Assembly (NCBI RefSeq): GCF_025854335.1
Contig: NZ_CP107716.1
Coordinates: 2,225,001-2,289,000 of the forward strand
Reading direction: 5' to 3'
Origin: Pelagibacterium flavum
Lineage (GTDB): Bacteria > Pseudomonadota > Alphaproteobacteria > Rhizobiales > Devosiaceae
Length of the DNA stretch: 64,000 bases
Positions 1-8,076 of this stretch are shown here, piece after piece. The notes beneath the pieces were generated by a model. The model was given only the letters and a program-made list of their open reading frames with translations, did not search any database and was not told the DNA's origin. How positions within the stretch are numbered: the first letter of the stretch is position 1; every line of letters begins with the position of its first letter. The translations under genes and the position numbers were made by a program.

Positions 1-951
1 GCGCATCTTGAGGCCCTCGCGGGCCTGGCGCGCCAACTCCTCGCCTTCAGCGGCGACAGCCTCCTCCTCACCTACCCCATCGGCGGCGGCGAATTTGGGC
101 AGAATGGGATCGTGGGTGCGCGGGCGATAGCTGCAGCGCTGGGCTATCTCGACAGTGTTTTCCAGCGCCTCGGGCAGGTCGGAAAACAGCGCGATCATTT
201 CCTCGCGCGTCTTGAAATAGTGCTGATCGGAGAGCCGGCGACGCTCGGTTTGCGCCACGACGGAGCCGGCGGCGATGGCCAGCAGGGCGTCATGGGAATC
301 GTAATCGTCCTGCTTGGGGAAGTAGGGTTCGTTTGTGGCGACAAGCGGCAGATCGAGGGCATAGGCAAGATCGATCAGACGCGGTTCGACAGCGTTCTCC
401 AATGCCCGGTCGTGGCGCTGGATTTCAACATAGAGCCGGTCGCCAAACACCCGATGAAGAACCGACAGCCGCGCTTCAGCCTGAACGTCCAGCCCGGCGG
501 CCAGGTAGGGATCTATGGCCCCCTCCGGACCGCCTGTCAGGCAGAGCAGGCCCTGCGCATTATCGACCAGCCAGTCGATATGGATCGCGGTTCGTCCGTC
601 ACAGCCTTCCTGATAGGCTCTCGAGACGAGTTCGGAGAGGTTGGCAAATCCACCGGCATCAGCGGCGATGAGGACGACCGAACCTTTGCCCAGATTGACG
701 CGGTCGGACGGCTTGTCGGCGTCGGCGCCGAAATCGAGTGCCAACTCGCAGCCGATGATTGGCTGAATGCCCTTGCCAGACGCCTTTTCGGAAAACTCCA
801 GTGCACCGAACAGATTGTTGGTGTCTGCAATGCCGATGGCGGGCTGTCCGTCCGACTTGGCCAAATCCAGTATGGTGCCAAGCGGCAACGCTCCCTCAAG
901 CAGGGAGAAGGCCGAATGGACGTGGAGATGGACGAAACCGGGACCGGACAT
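1..951 (-). CDS. dnaE: DNA polymerase III alpha subunit, N-terminal part (runs off the window)
   Basis: This is the replicative polymerase subunit. Reading leftward from the ATG at 949-951 there are 317 open codons and no stop before the window edge, so only the N-terminal third is present. The protein opens with the PHP-domain signature of DnaE: FVHLHVHSAFSLLEGAL near residue 6, then GIADTNNLFGALEF near residue 40 and PIIGCEL near residue 60. The PHP domain in this family is a metal-dependent phosphoesterase-like module. The neighbours lolD, lolC and proS in this order are usual for Hyphomicrobiales and support the housekeeping DnaE1 over the SOS polymerase DnaE2 (ImuC). No strong Shine-Dalgarno sequence is visible before this start, but the N-terminus matches the family. 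Confidence 0.93.
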   Translation of the reverse strand, partial: MSGPGFVHLHVHSAFSLLEGALPLGTILDLAKSDGQPAIGIADTNNLFGALEFSEKASGKGIQPIIGCELALDFGADADKPSDRVNLGKGSVVLIAADAGGFANLSELVSRAYQEGCDGRTAIHIDWLVDNAQGLLCLTGGPEGAIDPYLAAGLDVQAEARLSVLHRVFGDRLYVEIQRHDRALENAVEPRLIDLAYALDLPLVATNEPYFPKQDDYDSHDALLAIAAGSVVAQTERRRLSDQHYFKTREEMIALFSDLPEALENTVEIAQRCSYRPRTHDPILPKFAAADGVGEEEAVAAEGEELARQAREGLKMR

Positions 952-1039
952 TGTGAGCTACCCGAAGATGCTGGACTGTCTTTGTGCCATTCCAGGCCGC
1001 GCGATACCACCTCAAGGGCGGCTTATGCACAGGCGGGAA

Positions 1040-1138
1040 TCAGACGAGATAGGGCATCATATCGAGATAAACCAGTGTCACGCCACCAAAGGCCGTGAGC
1101 GAAACCAGAGCCATGAAATCCTTGACGAAATCGAGCAT
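1040..1138 (-). CDS. 32-residue hydrophobic peptide with an SOS-like promoter
   Basis: This short ORF has an ATG at 1138 and a TGA at 1040-1042. A good Shine-Dalgarno sequence (GGAGG) lies 6 bases before the start. The peptide begins MLDFVKDFMALVSL, continues with a hydrophobic stretch of about 20 residues containing AFGGV, and ends DMMPYLV, so one membrane helix is likely. It lies between lolD and dnaE, 88 bases before the dnaE start. A promoter with a LexA-like box sits 40 to 60 bases upstream. I do not recognise a named family. By size and setting it resembles small SOS-induced membrane peptides such as Caulobacter SidA, which blocks cell division, but I claim no homology. It could also be a leader for dnaE. 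Confidence 0.55.
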   Translation of the reverse strand: MLDFVKDFMALVSLTAFGGVTLVYLDMMPYLV

Positions 1139-1174
1139 GGAAGCCTCCGTTGCACAGTGTTTATGGTTTGTTCT

Positions 1175-1204
1175 TATATATTCTGGTTTTGTTCTTGTCC
1201 ACAA
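1175..1204 (-). promoter_or_regulatory. Sigma-70-like promoter with LexA-like box in its spacer
   Basis: On the minus strand a -35 element TTGTGG (1199-1204) is followed after 18 bases by a -10 element TATATA (1175-1180). The spacer holds GAACAAAACCAGAAT (1180-1194), which is GAAC-N7-GAAT. It has one mismatch to the alphaproteobacterial LexA box GAAC-N7-GAAC (equivalently GTTC-N7-GTTC). A repressor bound there would cover both promoter elements. The start codon of the 32-residue ORF lies about 37 bases beyond the -10 element. Confidence 0.5.
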
Positions 1205-1418
1205 AGTTCACAGGCGGGCGGTGACGGTAGTTAAGAAAGTCTTTCCAGGCAGGTGGTGGCATCAGTCATTTAGGCCAGAGGGGAGTATCGACCTTGGGGG
1301 CGAATTGGTGAATCGCGCTCCCGAGGAAACGGCCGCTGTCGACGCTGGCGATGAAGCCGATGCCGTGGTCGAGGACGGCGGTTCCAAAGGGCTTGCTGAT
1401 CGTGGAGGGACTGCTGGC

Positions 1419-1439
1419 CCCCGGGAGCCAGGCCCGGGG
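1419..1439 (-). terminator. GC-rich hairpin downstream of lolD
   Basis: CCCCGGG (1419-1425) and CCCGGGG (1433-1439) form a 7-bp stem with a 7-base loop, 37 bases past the lolD stop. There is no T tract after it on the minus strand, so it may be a processing or stabilising hairpin and not a true intrinsic terminator. Confidence 0.3.
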
Positions 1440-1475
1440 TCGCAATGGAGAGCAGACGCGTCTATCAAGTCCGGC

Positions 1476-2162
1476 TCAGAGGGTCGCGGGCTGGATACGG
1501 CCTTCGACAATCGTGACGATGCGGTCTGCCTTGCGGGCGAGGTCGTGATTGTGCGTGGCGATGATGCAGCCGGCATTTTGCTGGCGGATCAGTTCGGCAA
1601 GGGCGGAGAACACAGTATCGGAGGTCGCCGGGTCGAGATTGCCGGTGGGCTCGTCGGCCAGAATGAGGCTGGGCCGGTTGGCCGCGGCGCGCGCGATGGC
1701 GACACGCTGTTGCTCGCCGCCCGAAAGCTCGGCCGGCCGGTGCGTGGTGCGGTGACCGATGCCCATGGCATCGAGCAGCGCCTTTGAGCGCTGATCGCCG
1801 TCGCGCTGACTTTCGCCGGCAATAAGTTGCGGCATGGTGACGTTTTCCAGCGCGCTGAATTCGGGAAGCAGGTGGTGGAACTGGTACACATAGCCGATGA
1901 GGTGGCGGCGGAGGAGCGTGCGCTGGCGATCAGCCAGTTTGGCCGTTCGTTCGCCGTCGATATCGACATCTCCGGCCGTTGGACGTTCGAGCAAGCCGCA
2001 GATATGAAGCAGAGTGGACTTTCCGGCGCCCGACGGAGCGATGAGGGCGATGATTTCGCCCCGACGGACCGTGAGATCGGCCCCCTTGAGAACGTGTACG
2101 GCCCCTGCCCCATCGCCATAGGTCTGGCGGACATCCTTGAGTTCGAGAAGCACATCACTCAT
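1476..2162 (-). CDS. lolD: Lipoprotein-releasing system ATP-binding protein LolD
   Basis: This is the ATPase of the Lol ABC machine, which extracts lipoproteins from the inner membrane for transfer to LolA. From the start [13 protein letters not shown] the protein has 228 residues. It shows a Walker A (APSGAGKST), a Q-loop region, the ABC signature [14 protein letters not shown], Walker [12 protein letters not shown] and an H-loop THNHD. The residue before PSGAGKST is alanine where glycine is usual. The chosen ATG (2160-2162) overlaps the last 8 bases of lolC, a typical translational coupling. A longer in-frame start exists upstream but would run deep into lolC. Confidence 0.95.
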   Translation of the reverse strand: MSDVLLELKDVRQTYGDGAGAVHVLKGADLTVRRGEIIALIAPSGAGKSTLLHICGLLERPTAGDVDIDGERTAKLADRQRTLLRRHLIGYVYQFHHLLPEFSALENVTMPQLIAGESQRDGDQRSKALLDAMGIGHRTTHRPAELSGGEQQRVAIARAAANRPSLILADEPTGNLDPATSDTVFSALAELIRQQNAGCIIATHNHDLARKADRIVTIVEGRIQPATL

Positions 2163-3522
2163 AGCGCAGCGCCTCCACCGGATCGTATTGGGCCGCGCGC
2201 CAGGCGGGATAGAGCGTAGCGAGGAAGGACAGTCCGAGCGCCATGACAAGCACCACCGTCACTTCGACCGCATCGACGCGCGAGGGGAGCTGGGAAAGCA
2301 TGAAGACCTCGGGCGGGAACAGCGCCACGCCGATGACGTTCGATACCCAGGCCCTGATGGCTTCGGCGTTGACTGCCAGAACCAGGCCGAGCAGGAAGCC
2401 GGCAATGGTTCCGATAAAGCCGATGGCCGTTCCGGTGATGCAGAAGATGCGCATGATCGAGGACCGTGTGGCGCCCATCGTGCGCAGTACGGCAATATCG
2501 GCCCCCTTGTCCTTCACCAGCATCACGAGGCTGGAGATGATATTGAAAGCGGCGACCAGAACGATCATCGAGAGGATGGTGAACATCACCACACGCTCGA
2601 CCTGCAGCGCCGAAAAGAACGTGGCGTTGCGCCGCTGCCAATCTGTAAAAACCATCGGGCGGCCCGCGGCTTGCTCGAGTTCGAGCTGCATGTCCCAGGT
2701 CGCGTCGGGGTCGTTGAGGAAGACCTCGACCGCAGTCGCTGTATAGATGCGTTCGTAGGTCGCGTCGATTTCCGCGTCGCTGGCCATGATGTCGGGTTCT
2801 TCCATGCCGTCACGCAGCCGGTCCTCGTAGAGGCGGAAATAATTCTGCGCGGCGCGGATGGGCATGAAGATGAACAGGGAATCAAACTCCACCATGCCGA
2901 CATCGAAGACGACATTGACCGGATAGGAACGGATCTGCGGAGTCGAGCCGAGCGGGGTGCGCGGACCGTCGGGGGTGACGATGGTTATCGTGTCGCCCAC
3001 CGTGACGCCAAGCTGGGACGCCATGCGTCCACCGATGGCGACGCCCTGAAGATCATCCCAGTCGTCCCAGCCGCCGGCAATCGCGCTCGAATAAAGCAAA
3101 GGCAGCTTTTCGATGTCGGCGAGCGTCATGCCGCGTACGTTTGCGCCAGTGGAGTTGTAGGTGCCGGTGACGAGTGCCTGTCCCTCAACAAATGCCACTG
3201 CGGAAACGACGCCATCGACACCCTCCAGCCGATCGCGAACCGCCTCGTAATCGTCAAAGGTCTCTTCGATGGGAAAGGCCGTGAAATGGCCGTTCAGACC
3301 CAGAATCTTGGACAGGAGTTCGTCGCGGAAGCCGTTCATGACGCTCATGACCACGATCAGGGTGGCAACGCCGATGGCGATGCCGATCATGGTCAGGGCA
3401 GCAATGACGGAAATGAACGCATCGCTGCGGCGTGCCCGCAGGTAGCGGCCGGACACCATCCACTCAAACCGTGAAAACGGGCGCGTTCCCTTTTGCTGCC
3501 GGGCGGCGTCGACGGAGGTCAA
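2155..3522 (-). CDS. lolC: Lipoprotein-releasing ABC transporter permease LolC/LolE
   Basis: This is the inner-membrane permease that works with LolD. The 455-residue protein has the family opening [14 protein letters not shown] then [19 protein letters not shown], a first membrane helix near residues 35-55, a large periplasmic domain, and three C-terminal helices with the FtsX-like region around residues 310-450, ending VEALRYE. The start is a TTG (3520-3522) whose last two bases belong to the proS stop (TTGA overlap). The next ATG would cut into the conserved N-terminus, and an AGGGA sequence lies upstream. Many alphaproteobacteria have one LolC/E protein that probably forms a homodimer; which of the two names fits cannot be told here. 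Confidence 0.93.
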   Translation of the reverse strand: MTSVDAARQQKGTRPFSRFEWMVSGRYLRARRSDAFISVIAALTMIGIAIGVATLIVVMSVMNGFRDELLSKILGLNGHFTAFPIEETFDDYEAVRDRLEGVDGVVSAVAFVEGQALVTGTYNSTGANVRGMTLADIEKLPLLYSSAIAGGWDDWDDLQGVAIGGRMASQLGVTVGDTITIVTPDGPRTPLGSTPQIRSYPVNVVFDVGMVEFDSLFIFMPIRAAQNYFRLYEDRLRDGMEEPDIMASDAEIDATYERIYTATAVEVFLNDPDATWDMQLELEQAAGRPMVFTDWQRRNATFFSALQVERVVMFTILSMIVLVAAFNIISSLVMLVKDKGADIAVLRTMGATRSSIMRIFCITGTAIGFIGTIAGFLLGLVLAVNAEAIRAWVSNVIGVALFPPEVFMLSQLPSRVDAVEVTVVLVMALGLSFLATLYPAWRAAQYDPVEALRYE

Positions 3523-4868
3523 GCGTTGTCCCTGCGTTCAGGCTCGATGAGCGCTTTCAGGCGGGAAACCGCGTCTTCGATACCGATGGTTTCGCGTTCG
3601 CCAGACTTGCGGTGCTTGATTTCAACCTCGCCCGAAGCGAGTCCGCGCGGGCCGACGATAAGCTGGAAGGGAATGCCGATAAGGTCCGATGTTGCGAACT
3701 TCTGGCCGGCCCCCGTGGAGCGGTCGTCATAGAGCGCGTCGATGCCGGCGGCCTGCAGCTGGCTATAGAGCTTTTCATTGGCCGCGTCGCATTCAGCATC
3801 GCCGGATTTGAGATTGATGAGGGTAACCTCAAAGGGTGCGACCGAGACGGGCCAGATGATGCCGCTTTCATCGTGGCTGGCTTCGATGATGGCCGGTACG
3901 AGCCGGGTCAGTCCGATGCCGTACGAGCCCATGTGGACTGCAACGTCCTTGCCGTCCGACCCCGTAACCTTGGCGCCCATGGGATCGGAATATTTGGTGC
4001 CGAAATAAAAGACCTGGCCCACCTCGATGCCGCGGGCAGCGATCCGCTTGTCCTCCGGCACTTTTGCGGCGAAATCGGCTTCGTCGTGCATGTCTTCAGT
4101 GGCGGCATAGAGCGAGGTCCAATCGGCGACGATGCCGGAAAGATCGCTCATGAAGTCCGTGTCGGCGGAGGGAATCGGCTTGTCGAGCATGTCGGCATGG
4201 CAGAACACGCCGCTTTCGCCAGTATCGGCCAGCACGATGAACTCATGGGAGAGATCGCCGCCGATAGGGCCGGTTTCGGCTCGCATCGGGATTGCCGTCA
4301 GGCCCATACGCCAATAGGTGCGCAGATAGGCCACGAACATGCGGTTGTAGGCCTTGACGGCCTCGTCCTTGTCCAGATCGAAGGAATAGGCGTCCTTCAT
4401 GAGGAATTCGCGGGAGCGCATGGTGCCAAAGCGCGGGCGGATCTCGTCGCGGAACTTCCACTGGATGTGATAGAGATTGAGCGGCAGATCCTTGTAGGAC
4501 CGCACATATGAGCGGAAGATGTCGGTGATCATCTCCTCATTGGTCGGACCGTAGAGCATGTCGCGCTCGTGACGGTCCTGCATGCGCAGCATTTCCTTGC
4601 CGTAATCCTCGTAGCGCCCGGATTCGCGCCACAGATCGGCAGACTGCAGCGTGGGCATGAGGAGTTCGATGGCCCCTGCCCGACTCTGCTCTTCCTCAAT
4701 GATCTGCTGGATCTTGCGCAGCACCTTGTAGCCCAGAGGCAGCCAGGCATACATGCCGGCCCCCTGCTGGGAAATCATGCCGGCGCGCAGCATCAGACGG
4801 TGAGAGATGATTTCCGCCTCTTTGGGCGTCTCTTTGAGGACGGGCAGGAAATAGCGGGAAAGGCGCAT
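3519..4868 (-). CDS. proS: Prolyl-tRNA synthetase, short alphaproteobacterial type
   Basis: This cytoplasmic class II aminoacyl-tRNA synthetase charges tRNA-Pro. At 449 residues it is the short form lacking the large editing insertion of the E. coli enzyme (about 570). Motif 1 lies around [17 protein letters not shown] (residues 37-53), motif 2 around [20 protein letters not shown] (near 135-155) and motif 3 around [16 protein letters not shown] (near 320), followed by an anticodon-binding domain. It heads the proS-lolC-lolD group, with its TGA overlapping the lolC start. The upstream region holds several TTGTC/GACAA inverted repeats that could be operator sites. Confidence 0.96.
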   Translation of the reverse strand: MRLSRYFLPVLKETPKEAEIISHRLMLRAGMISQQGAGMYAWLPLGYKVLRKIQQIIEEEQSRAGAIELLMPTLQSADLWRESGRYEDYGKEMLRMQDRHERDMLYGPTNEEMITDIFRSYVRSYKDLPLNLYHIQWKFRDEIRPRFGTMRSREFLMKDAYSFDLDKDEAVKAYNRMFVAYLRTYWRMGLTAIPMRAETGPIGGDLSHEFIVLADTGESGVFCHADMLDKPIPSADTDFMSDLSGIVADWTSLYAATEDMHDEADFAAKVPEDKRIAARGIEVGQVFYFGTKYSDPMGAKVTGSDGKDVAVHMGSYGIGLTRLVPAIIEASHDESGIIWPVSVAPFEVTLINLKSGDAECDAANEKLYSQLQAAGIDALYDDRSTGAGQKFATSDLIGIPFQLIVGPRGLASGEVEIKHRKSGERETIGIEDAVSRLKALIEPERRDNA

Positions 4869-4985
4869 GAGAACTCCGATTTGCCGGGAACCGACTCAAG
4901 GGCTCAATACCGGGCTGCGCAATCAAGCGCAAGGAACGGTAAAAAGGCAAGTCCGGGAGGGTGAAACGGCTTTCCTGTCCGTTTT

Positions 4986-5030
4986 TTGTCATCGCGCGAC
5001 AATTCGCAAATTTTCCGCTTGTCGCGACAA
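4986..5030. promoter_or_regulatory. Cluster of TTGTC/GACAA inverted repeats
   Basis: TTGTCGCGACAA at 5019-5030 is a perfect 12-base palindrome. TTGTCATCGCGCGACAA at 4986-5002 has the same arms further apart. Another arm, TTGTCC, forms the -35 box of the plus-strand promoter at 5032-5037, and TTGTCGCGA recurs near 5147. The cluster lies between divergent proS and the probable small RNA, as expected for a shared operator. The regulator is unknown to me. Confidence 0.4.
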
Positions 5031-5031
5031 T

Positions 5032-5061
5032 TTGTCCTTGGTAGGGTCCGCGCCATATAAA
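5032..5061 (+). promoter_or_regulatory. Sigma-70-like promoter for an intergenic RNA
   Basis: TTGTCC (5032-5037) is followed by 17 bases and then ATATAA (5055-5060), or TATAAA with 18. No protein gene follows on this strand before a strong terminator about 105 bases on, which points to a non-coding transcript. Confidence 0.45.
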
Positions 5062-5066
5062 GAGAG

Positions 5067-5194
5067 GCGGGTACAATCCGCCGACGCTGACAACGTCAAG
5101 GGAGGAGCACTGGCCGCCCGATCTGTGCGCTGTAAGACCAGTGGATTGTCGCGAAACTTTAATTAAATGCAGGGCCTTAGCCCTGCATTTTTTT
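5067..5194 (+). ncRNA. Candidate intergenic small RNA, about 128 nt
   Basis: The proposed RNA starts just after a -10-like element and ends at an 11-bp intrinsic terminator with a run of seven T. Its 5' end can fold as GGCGG (5066-5070) with CCGCC (5078-5082), and GACG/CGTC (5083-5095) could form a second small stem. There is no ATG-initiated ORF of note in it. It diverges from proS and converges on the DUF1467 gene. Rhizobial genomes carry conserved intergenic small RNAs (alpha-r families), but I cannot assign this one to a family. The 5' end is inferred from the promoter. Confidence 0.45.
5165..5194 (+). terminator. Strong intrinsic terminator (probably bidirectional)
   Basis: AAATGCAGGGC (5165-5175) pairs with GCCCTGCATTT (5180-5190) around a 4-base loop, followed by TTTT on the plus strand. 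On the minus strand the hairpin is followed by TTTAATTAAA, 45 bases past the DUF1467 stop, so it may serve both directions. Confidence 0.75.
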
Positions 5195-5233
5195 GTTCTG
5201 CGTTAATTGGGGAATTGTGGCCGGCGGAGCAGT

Positions 5234-5479
5234 TCAGCTCCAGTATTCCTGCAGCCACGGGTTGGACATTCCCCAAAAGATAAGGACTGTGAGGACCGCG
5301 GAAATGAGCGTCGTGGCAAGCGCCTTCTGCCAGAGATGAGCCTTGATCGGTGCCCCCGGATCGGTGCCGTCTGTCACCTCCCCGTCTTCGTGCTGGCCGC
5401 GCACGCCGAATGGCAGAACGGCGAAAAGCACTATCCACCAGACCACGAAATAGATCGCTACATAGGTAAAGGGCTGCAT
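5234..5479 (-). CDS. DUF1467 family membrane protein
   Basis: This 81-residue protein has two predicted membrane helices, one at residues 6-27 (YVAIYFVVWWIVLFAVLPFGV) and one at 54-72 (ATTLISAVLTVLIFWGM), joined by an acidic loop with DGTDPGAP and KAHLWQKA. This matches the alphaproteobacterial DUF1467 family, whose function is not known. The gene begins 8 bases after the RNase J stop, so the two are probably co-transcribed, and it is followed by the terminator at 5165-5190. Confidence 0.85.
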   Translation of the reverse strand: MQPFTYVAIYFVVWWIVLFAVLPFGVRGQHEDGEVTDGTDPGAPIKAHLWQKALATTLISAVLTVLIFWGMSNPWLQEYWS

Positions 5480-5487
5480 TATCTAAG

Positions 5488-7170
5488 CTACACCTTATGA
5501 ACGAACACCTTGACGATGGGCTTGCGGCCCCATGCGGCGTTGAGCTCGGACCGCACGGCGCGGCGGATTGCTTCGGCAAAGCGCCCTGTATCGGCCCGAC
5601 GCTTTTCGGGAAAGCTCTTGATTGCTCCCCGTGCCGCCGACTGGGCGACAGCGCTGAGCGGATCATCATCGTCTGCCAGATCGGGAAGTCCGTCCAGATC
5701 AAATTCGGGACCTGAGACGATCTGCCCCCTTCCGTTGACCACCAGACTAACGATGGCGACACCACCGAATGCCAGCCTCCGGCGGTCGCGCACGTTCGAT
5801 TCCTCGGGCGTGCACAGGAGGTTTCCATCAAGATAGAGAATGCCGGTACGCACTTCGCCACGGTGATGCTTGGTGTTGGGGAAGAGCTGGACCATGTCGC
5901 CATTGCGGATCGACAGAACGGTCTTGATGCCCTTTTCGCGCCCGAAAGCGGCGTGGGCCTCCAGGTGCATGGGCTCGCCGTGGACCGGGATGAGGATATC
6001 GGGCTTGAGCCAATCGTAGAGCTGGGCCAGTTCGTGCCGTCGCGGATGGCCGGACACGTGGATCATTTCGTCGCGACCGGTGACGGTCTGGACACCCTTG
6101 TCGACGAGCTTGCTCTGGATGTCCTGCACGGCCTTTTCATTGCCGGGAATGGCCCAGGAGGAAAAGATCGCCATATCGCCCGGCGATAGATCGATTACCG
6201 GATGGGAACCATCGGCAATGCGCGCCATCGCTGCACGGGATTCGCCCTGGCTGCCCGTGGCGATGAGAACGACCTTGTCGCGCGGCAGGTAGCCGTAGGC
6301 GTCCTGATCGAGAAATTCAGGCACGCCTTCCATCAAGCCCAGTTCGCGGGCAATCCCGGCGATGCGATGCACCGCCCTGCCCGCTGCGACGACCTGGCGG
6401 TCGGCCTTCGCGGCGGCGCGGGCGATGGAAATCATGCGGCCGAGATTGGAGGCAAAGATGGTGACGGCGACGCGGTTTTTGGCCGTTGCGATCAGGCGCT
6501 CGAGATTGACGCCCACCTCGGTTTCCGAGGGGCTGTCACCCTCTTTCATCGCATTGGTGGAATCGCAGATCAGGGCGAGCGGCTTTCCGTCCGAGCCGAT
6601 TTCCTTGAGGCGTTTGATGTTGGTTGGCGGCGTGCCGATGGGGGACGGATCGATCTTCCAGTCCCCGGTATGGATGACGCGGCCGGCGGGCGTTTCGATC
6701 AATAGCGCGTTGGATTCGGGGATCGAGTGGGAAACCTCGATGGGCTCGACCTTGAAGGGGCCGACCTGAAAGGGAACGCCGGGTGTAAAGATCTGGACTT
6801 CGACATCGTCCTCGATGTTGTTCGATATCCGCTTAGCCTTGAGCATGGCGGCGCCGAAACGACCGGCGAAGACGGGCTTGTCGAAAGCCGGCCAGATATC
6901 GAGGATAGCGCCGTAGTGATCTTCGTGAGCGTGGGTGAGGACCAGCCCGACAACGTTGTCGCTCTCTTCCTCGAGAAAAGAGGGGTCGGGCATCACCAAT
7001 TCGATGCCAGGAAGCTCGGGGCCGCCGAAGCTGACGCCACAGTCGACCACGAGCCATTTGCGATCGTCGGCGGGGCCAAAGCCGTAAAGCCCCATATTCA
7101 TGCCGATCTCGCCGACGCCCCCGAGCGGCAGGAAGACCATTTCGTCCTGACCGGACTGCTTTTTCGCCAT
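5488..7170 (-). CDS. rnj: Ribonuclease J
   Basis: This is a metallo-beta-lactamase/beta-CASP nuclease that processes and degrades RNA, with both endo- and 5' exonuclease activity in the family. From MAKKQSGQDE it has 560 residues. It shows LPLGGVGEIGMN near the start, the zinc motif THAHEDHYGA (near residue 80), further metal ligands in HTGDWK, and beta-CASP motifs including HVSGHPRRHE and PVHGEP. I chose the ATG at 7168-7170 because homologues begin just before FLPLGGVGEIG; a GTG at 7198-7200 would add ten residues. It follows birA and precedes DUF1467 on the same strand. Confidence 0.93.
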   Translation of the reverse strand: MAKKQSGQDEMVFLPLGGVGEIGMNMGLYGFGPADDRKWLVVDCGVSFGGPELPGIELVMPDPSFLEEESDNVVGLVLTHAHEDHYGAILDIWPAFDKPVFAGRFGAAMLKAKRISNNIEDDVEVQIFTPGVPFQVGPFKVEPIEVSHSIPESNALLIETPAGRVIHTGDWKIDPSPIGTPPTNIKRLKEIGSDGKPLALICDSTNAMKEGDSPSETEVGVNLERLIATAKNRVAVTIFASNLGRMISIARAAAKADRQVVAAGRAVHRIAGIARELGLMEGVPEFLDQDAYGYLPRDKVVLIATGSQGESRAAMARIADGSHPVIDLSPGDMAIFSSWAIPGNEKAVQDIQSKLVDKGVQTVTGRDEMIHVSGHPRRHELAQLYDWLKPDILIPVHGEPMHLEAHAAFGREKGIKTVLSIRNGDMVQLFPNTKHHRGEVRTGILYLDGNLLCTPEESNVRDRRRLAFGGVAIVSLVVNGRGQIVSGPEFDLDGLPDLADDDDPLSAVAQSAARGAIKSFPEKRRADTGRFAEAIRRAVRSELNAAWGRKPIVKVFVHKV

Positions 7171-7231
7171 AGGTTCATTGCGCGACCGGATTGCGGTCAC
7201 GCCCTTTCAATAATGATCGGCAATCGCCCTC

Positions 7232-8065
7232 TCAGCGCAGCGTTGCCGTGGTTCCAAAATGGACGTCGCCCGCTGCTATGGCGATACGATGTCCCTCGTC
7301 GTCGCGGACAATCAGATGGCCCGCATCATCAATTGTTTCGAATATGCCGCGCAGCACGCCATCAGGGCGCTGGACGGCCACCTCGGCACCGATCCCGGCG
7401 GCGCTTTCGCGCCAGCGGCGGATGATCTGGCCAGTGCCGGCTCCGTTGTTCCAAATCTCGTAACACTCGACCCAGCTTTCGGCCAGTGCCTCAAAAACGG
7501 CAGGCGCATCAAAAGGTGTTCCGAGCGCCTTCAACGACGTGGCGGGATAAGGCAGGCCCTCGGGCGCCGCGACAACGTTGACCCCTATGCCAATGACAAT
7601 GGCCGCGCGGCCGTCGGGGCGCTTTTGGGCCTCGAGCAGGATGCCGGCCAGCTTGGCGCCATCGGCGAGGACGTCGTTGGGCCATTTCAGGGCAATGCGG
7701 GCGCGTGCGTCACCAGCGGTGCCGTCAGCACCATCGATACCGTTTCGGATCGCGGCTGCGGGCATCAGGCGGGCCAGAGCGGTGTTAAGCGCCACGCCGG
7801 CGACGAACCCGAGACCCGCCAATCCGGCGGGGGGAGCGTCTGGCACCAGCATCAGCGAGGCGGCGAGATTGCCGTGGGGGCTTTCCCACGCGCGGCCGCG
7901 GCGCCCCCTGCCCTCGGTTTGCTGGAGGGCGGCGTACCAGATCTTTCCCGCATCGCCCGCCATGGCGGCTTTCATGGCCTCGGCGTTGGTCGAACCTACG
8001 CTGTCAAAGCCGATTACACGATAACCGGCTTTAACGGCGCTTTTGGGAAGAGGAAAGGCGACCAC
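7232..8065 (-). CDS. birA: Biotin--[acetyl-CoA-carboxylase] ligase
   Basis: This enzyme attaches biotin, through biotinyl-AMP, to the lysine of biotin carboxyl carrier proteins. The 277-residue protein has the ligase motif GRGRRGRAWESPHGNLAASL near residues 52-71, KWPND near residue 125 and AGILLEA near 137, then the small C-terminal domain. It lacks the N-terminal DNA-binding domain of E. coli BirA, so it is probably not a repressor. The start is a GTG at 8063-8065, 11 bases after the nuoN stop. It is the first gene after the complex I set and is likely read with it. Confidence 0.92.
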   Translation of the reverse strand: MVAFPLPKSAVKAGYRVIGFDSVGSTNAEAMKAAMAGDAGKIWYAALQQTEGRGRRGRAWESPHGNLAASLMLVPDAPPAGLAGLGFVAGVALNTALARLMPAAAIRNGIDGADGTAGDARARIALKWPNDVLADGAKLAGILLEAQKRPDGRAAIVIGIGVNVVAAPEGLPYPATSLKALGTPFDAPAVFEALAESWVECYEIWNNGAGTGQIIRRWRESAAGIGAEVAVQRPDGVLRGIFETIDDAGHLIVRDDEGHRIAIAAGDVHFGTTATLR

Positions 8066-8076
8066 CCGGCCCTGCT

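Larger units (their letters stand above)
1139..1475. other. 337-base gap between lolD and the small ORF
   Basis: This stretch holds the SOS-like promoter at 1175-1204 and the GC-rich hairpin at 1419-1439. I see no other coding sequence with a convincing start and ribosome site. Confidence 0.5.
4869..5233. other. 365-base intergenic region between proS and DUF1467 gene
   Basis: There is no convincing protein gene here. The region holds TTGTC/GACAA repeats (4986-5030), a plus-strand promoter (5032-5061), a probable small RNA (5067-5194) and its terminator. These are listed separately. Confidence 0.6.

Noticed and set aside
112..1098. 328-codon open frame on the plus strand
   Set aside because: Antisense to dnaE, whose PHP domain is clear on the minus strand.
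2137..3474. 445-codon open frame on the plus strand
   Set aside because: Antisense to lolC, with a His/Asp/Arg-rich shadow product.
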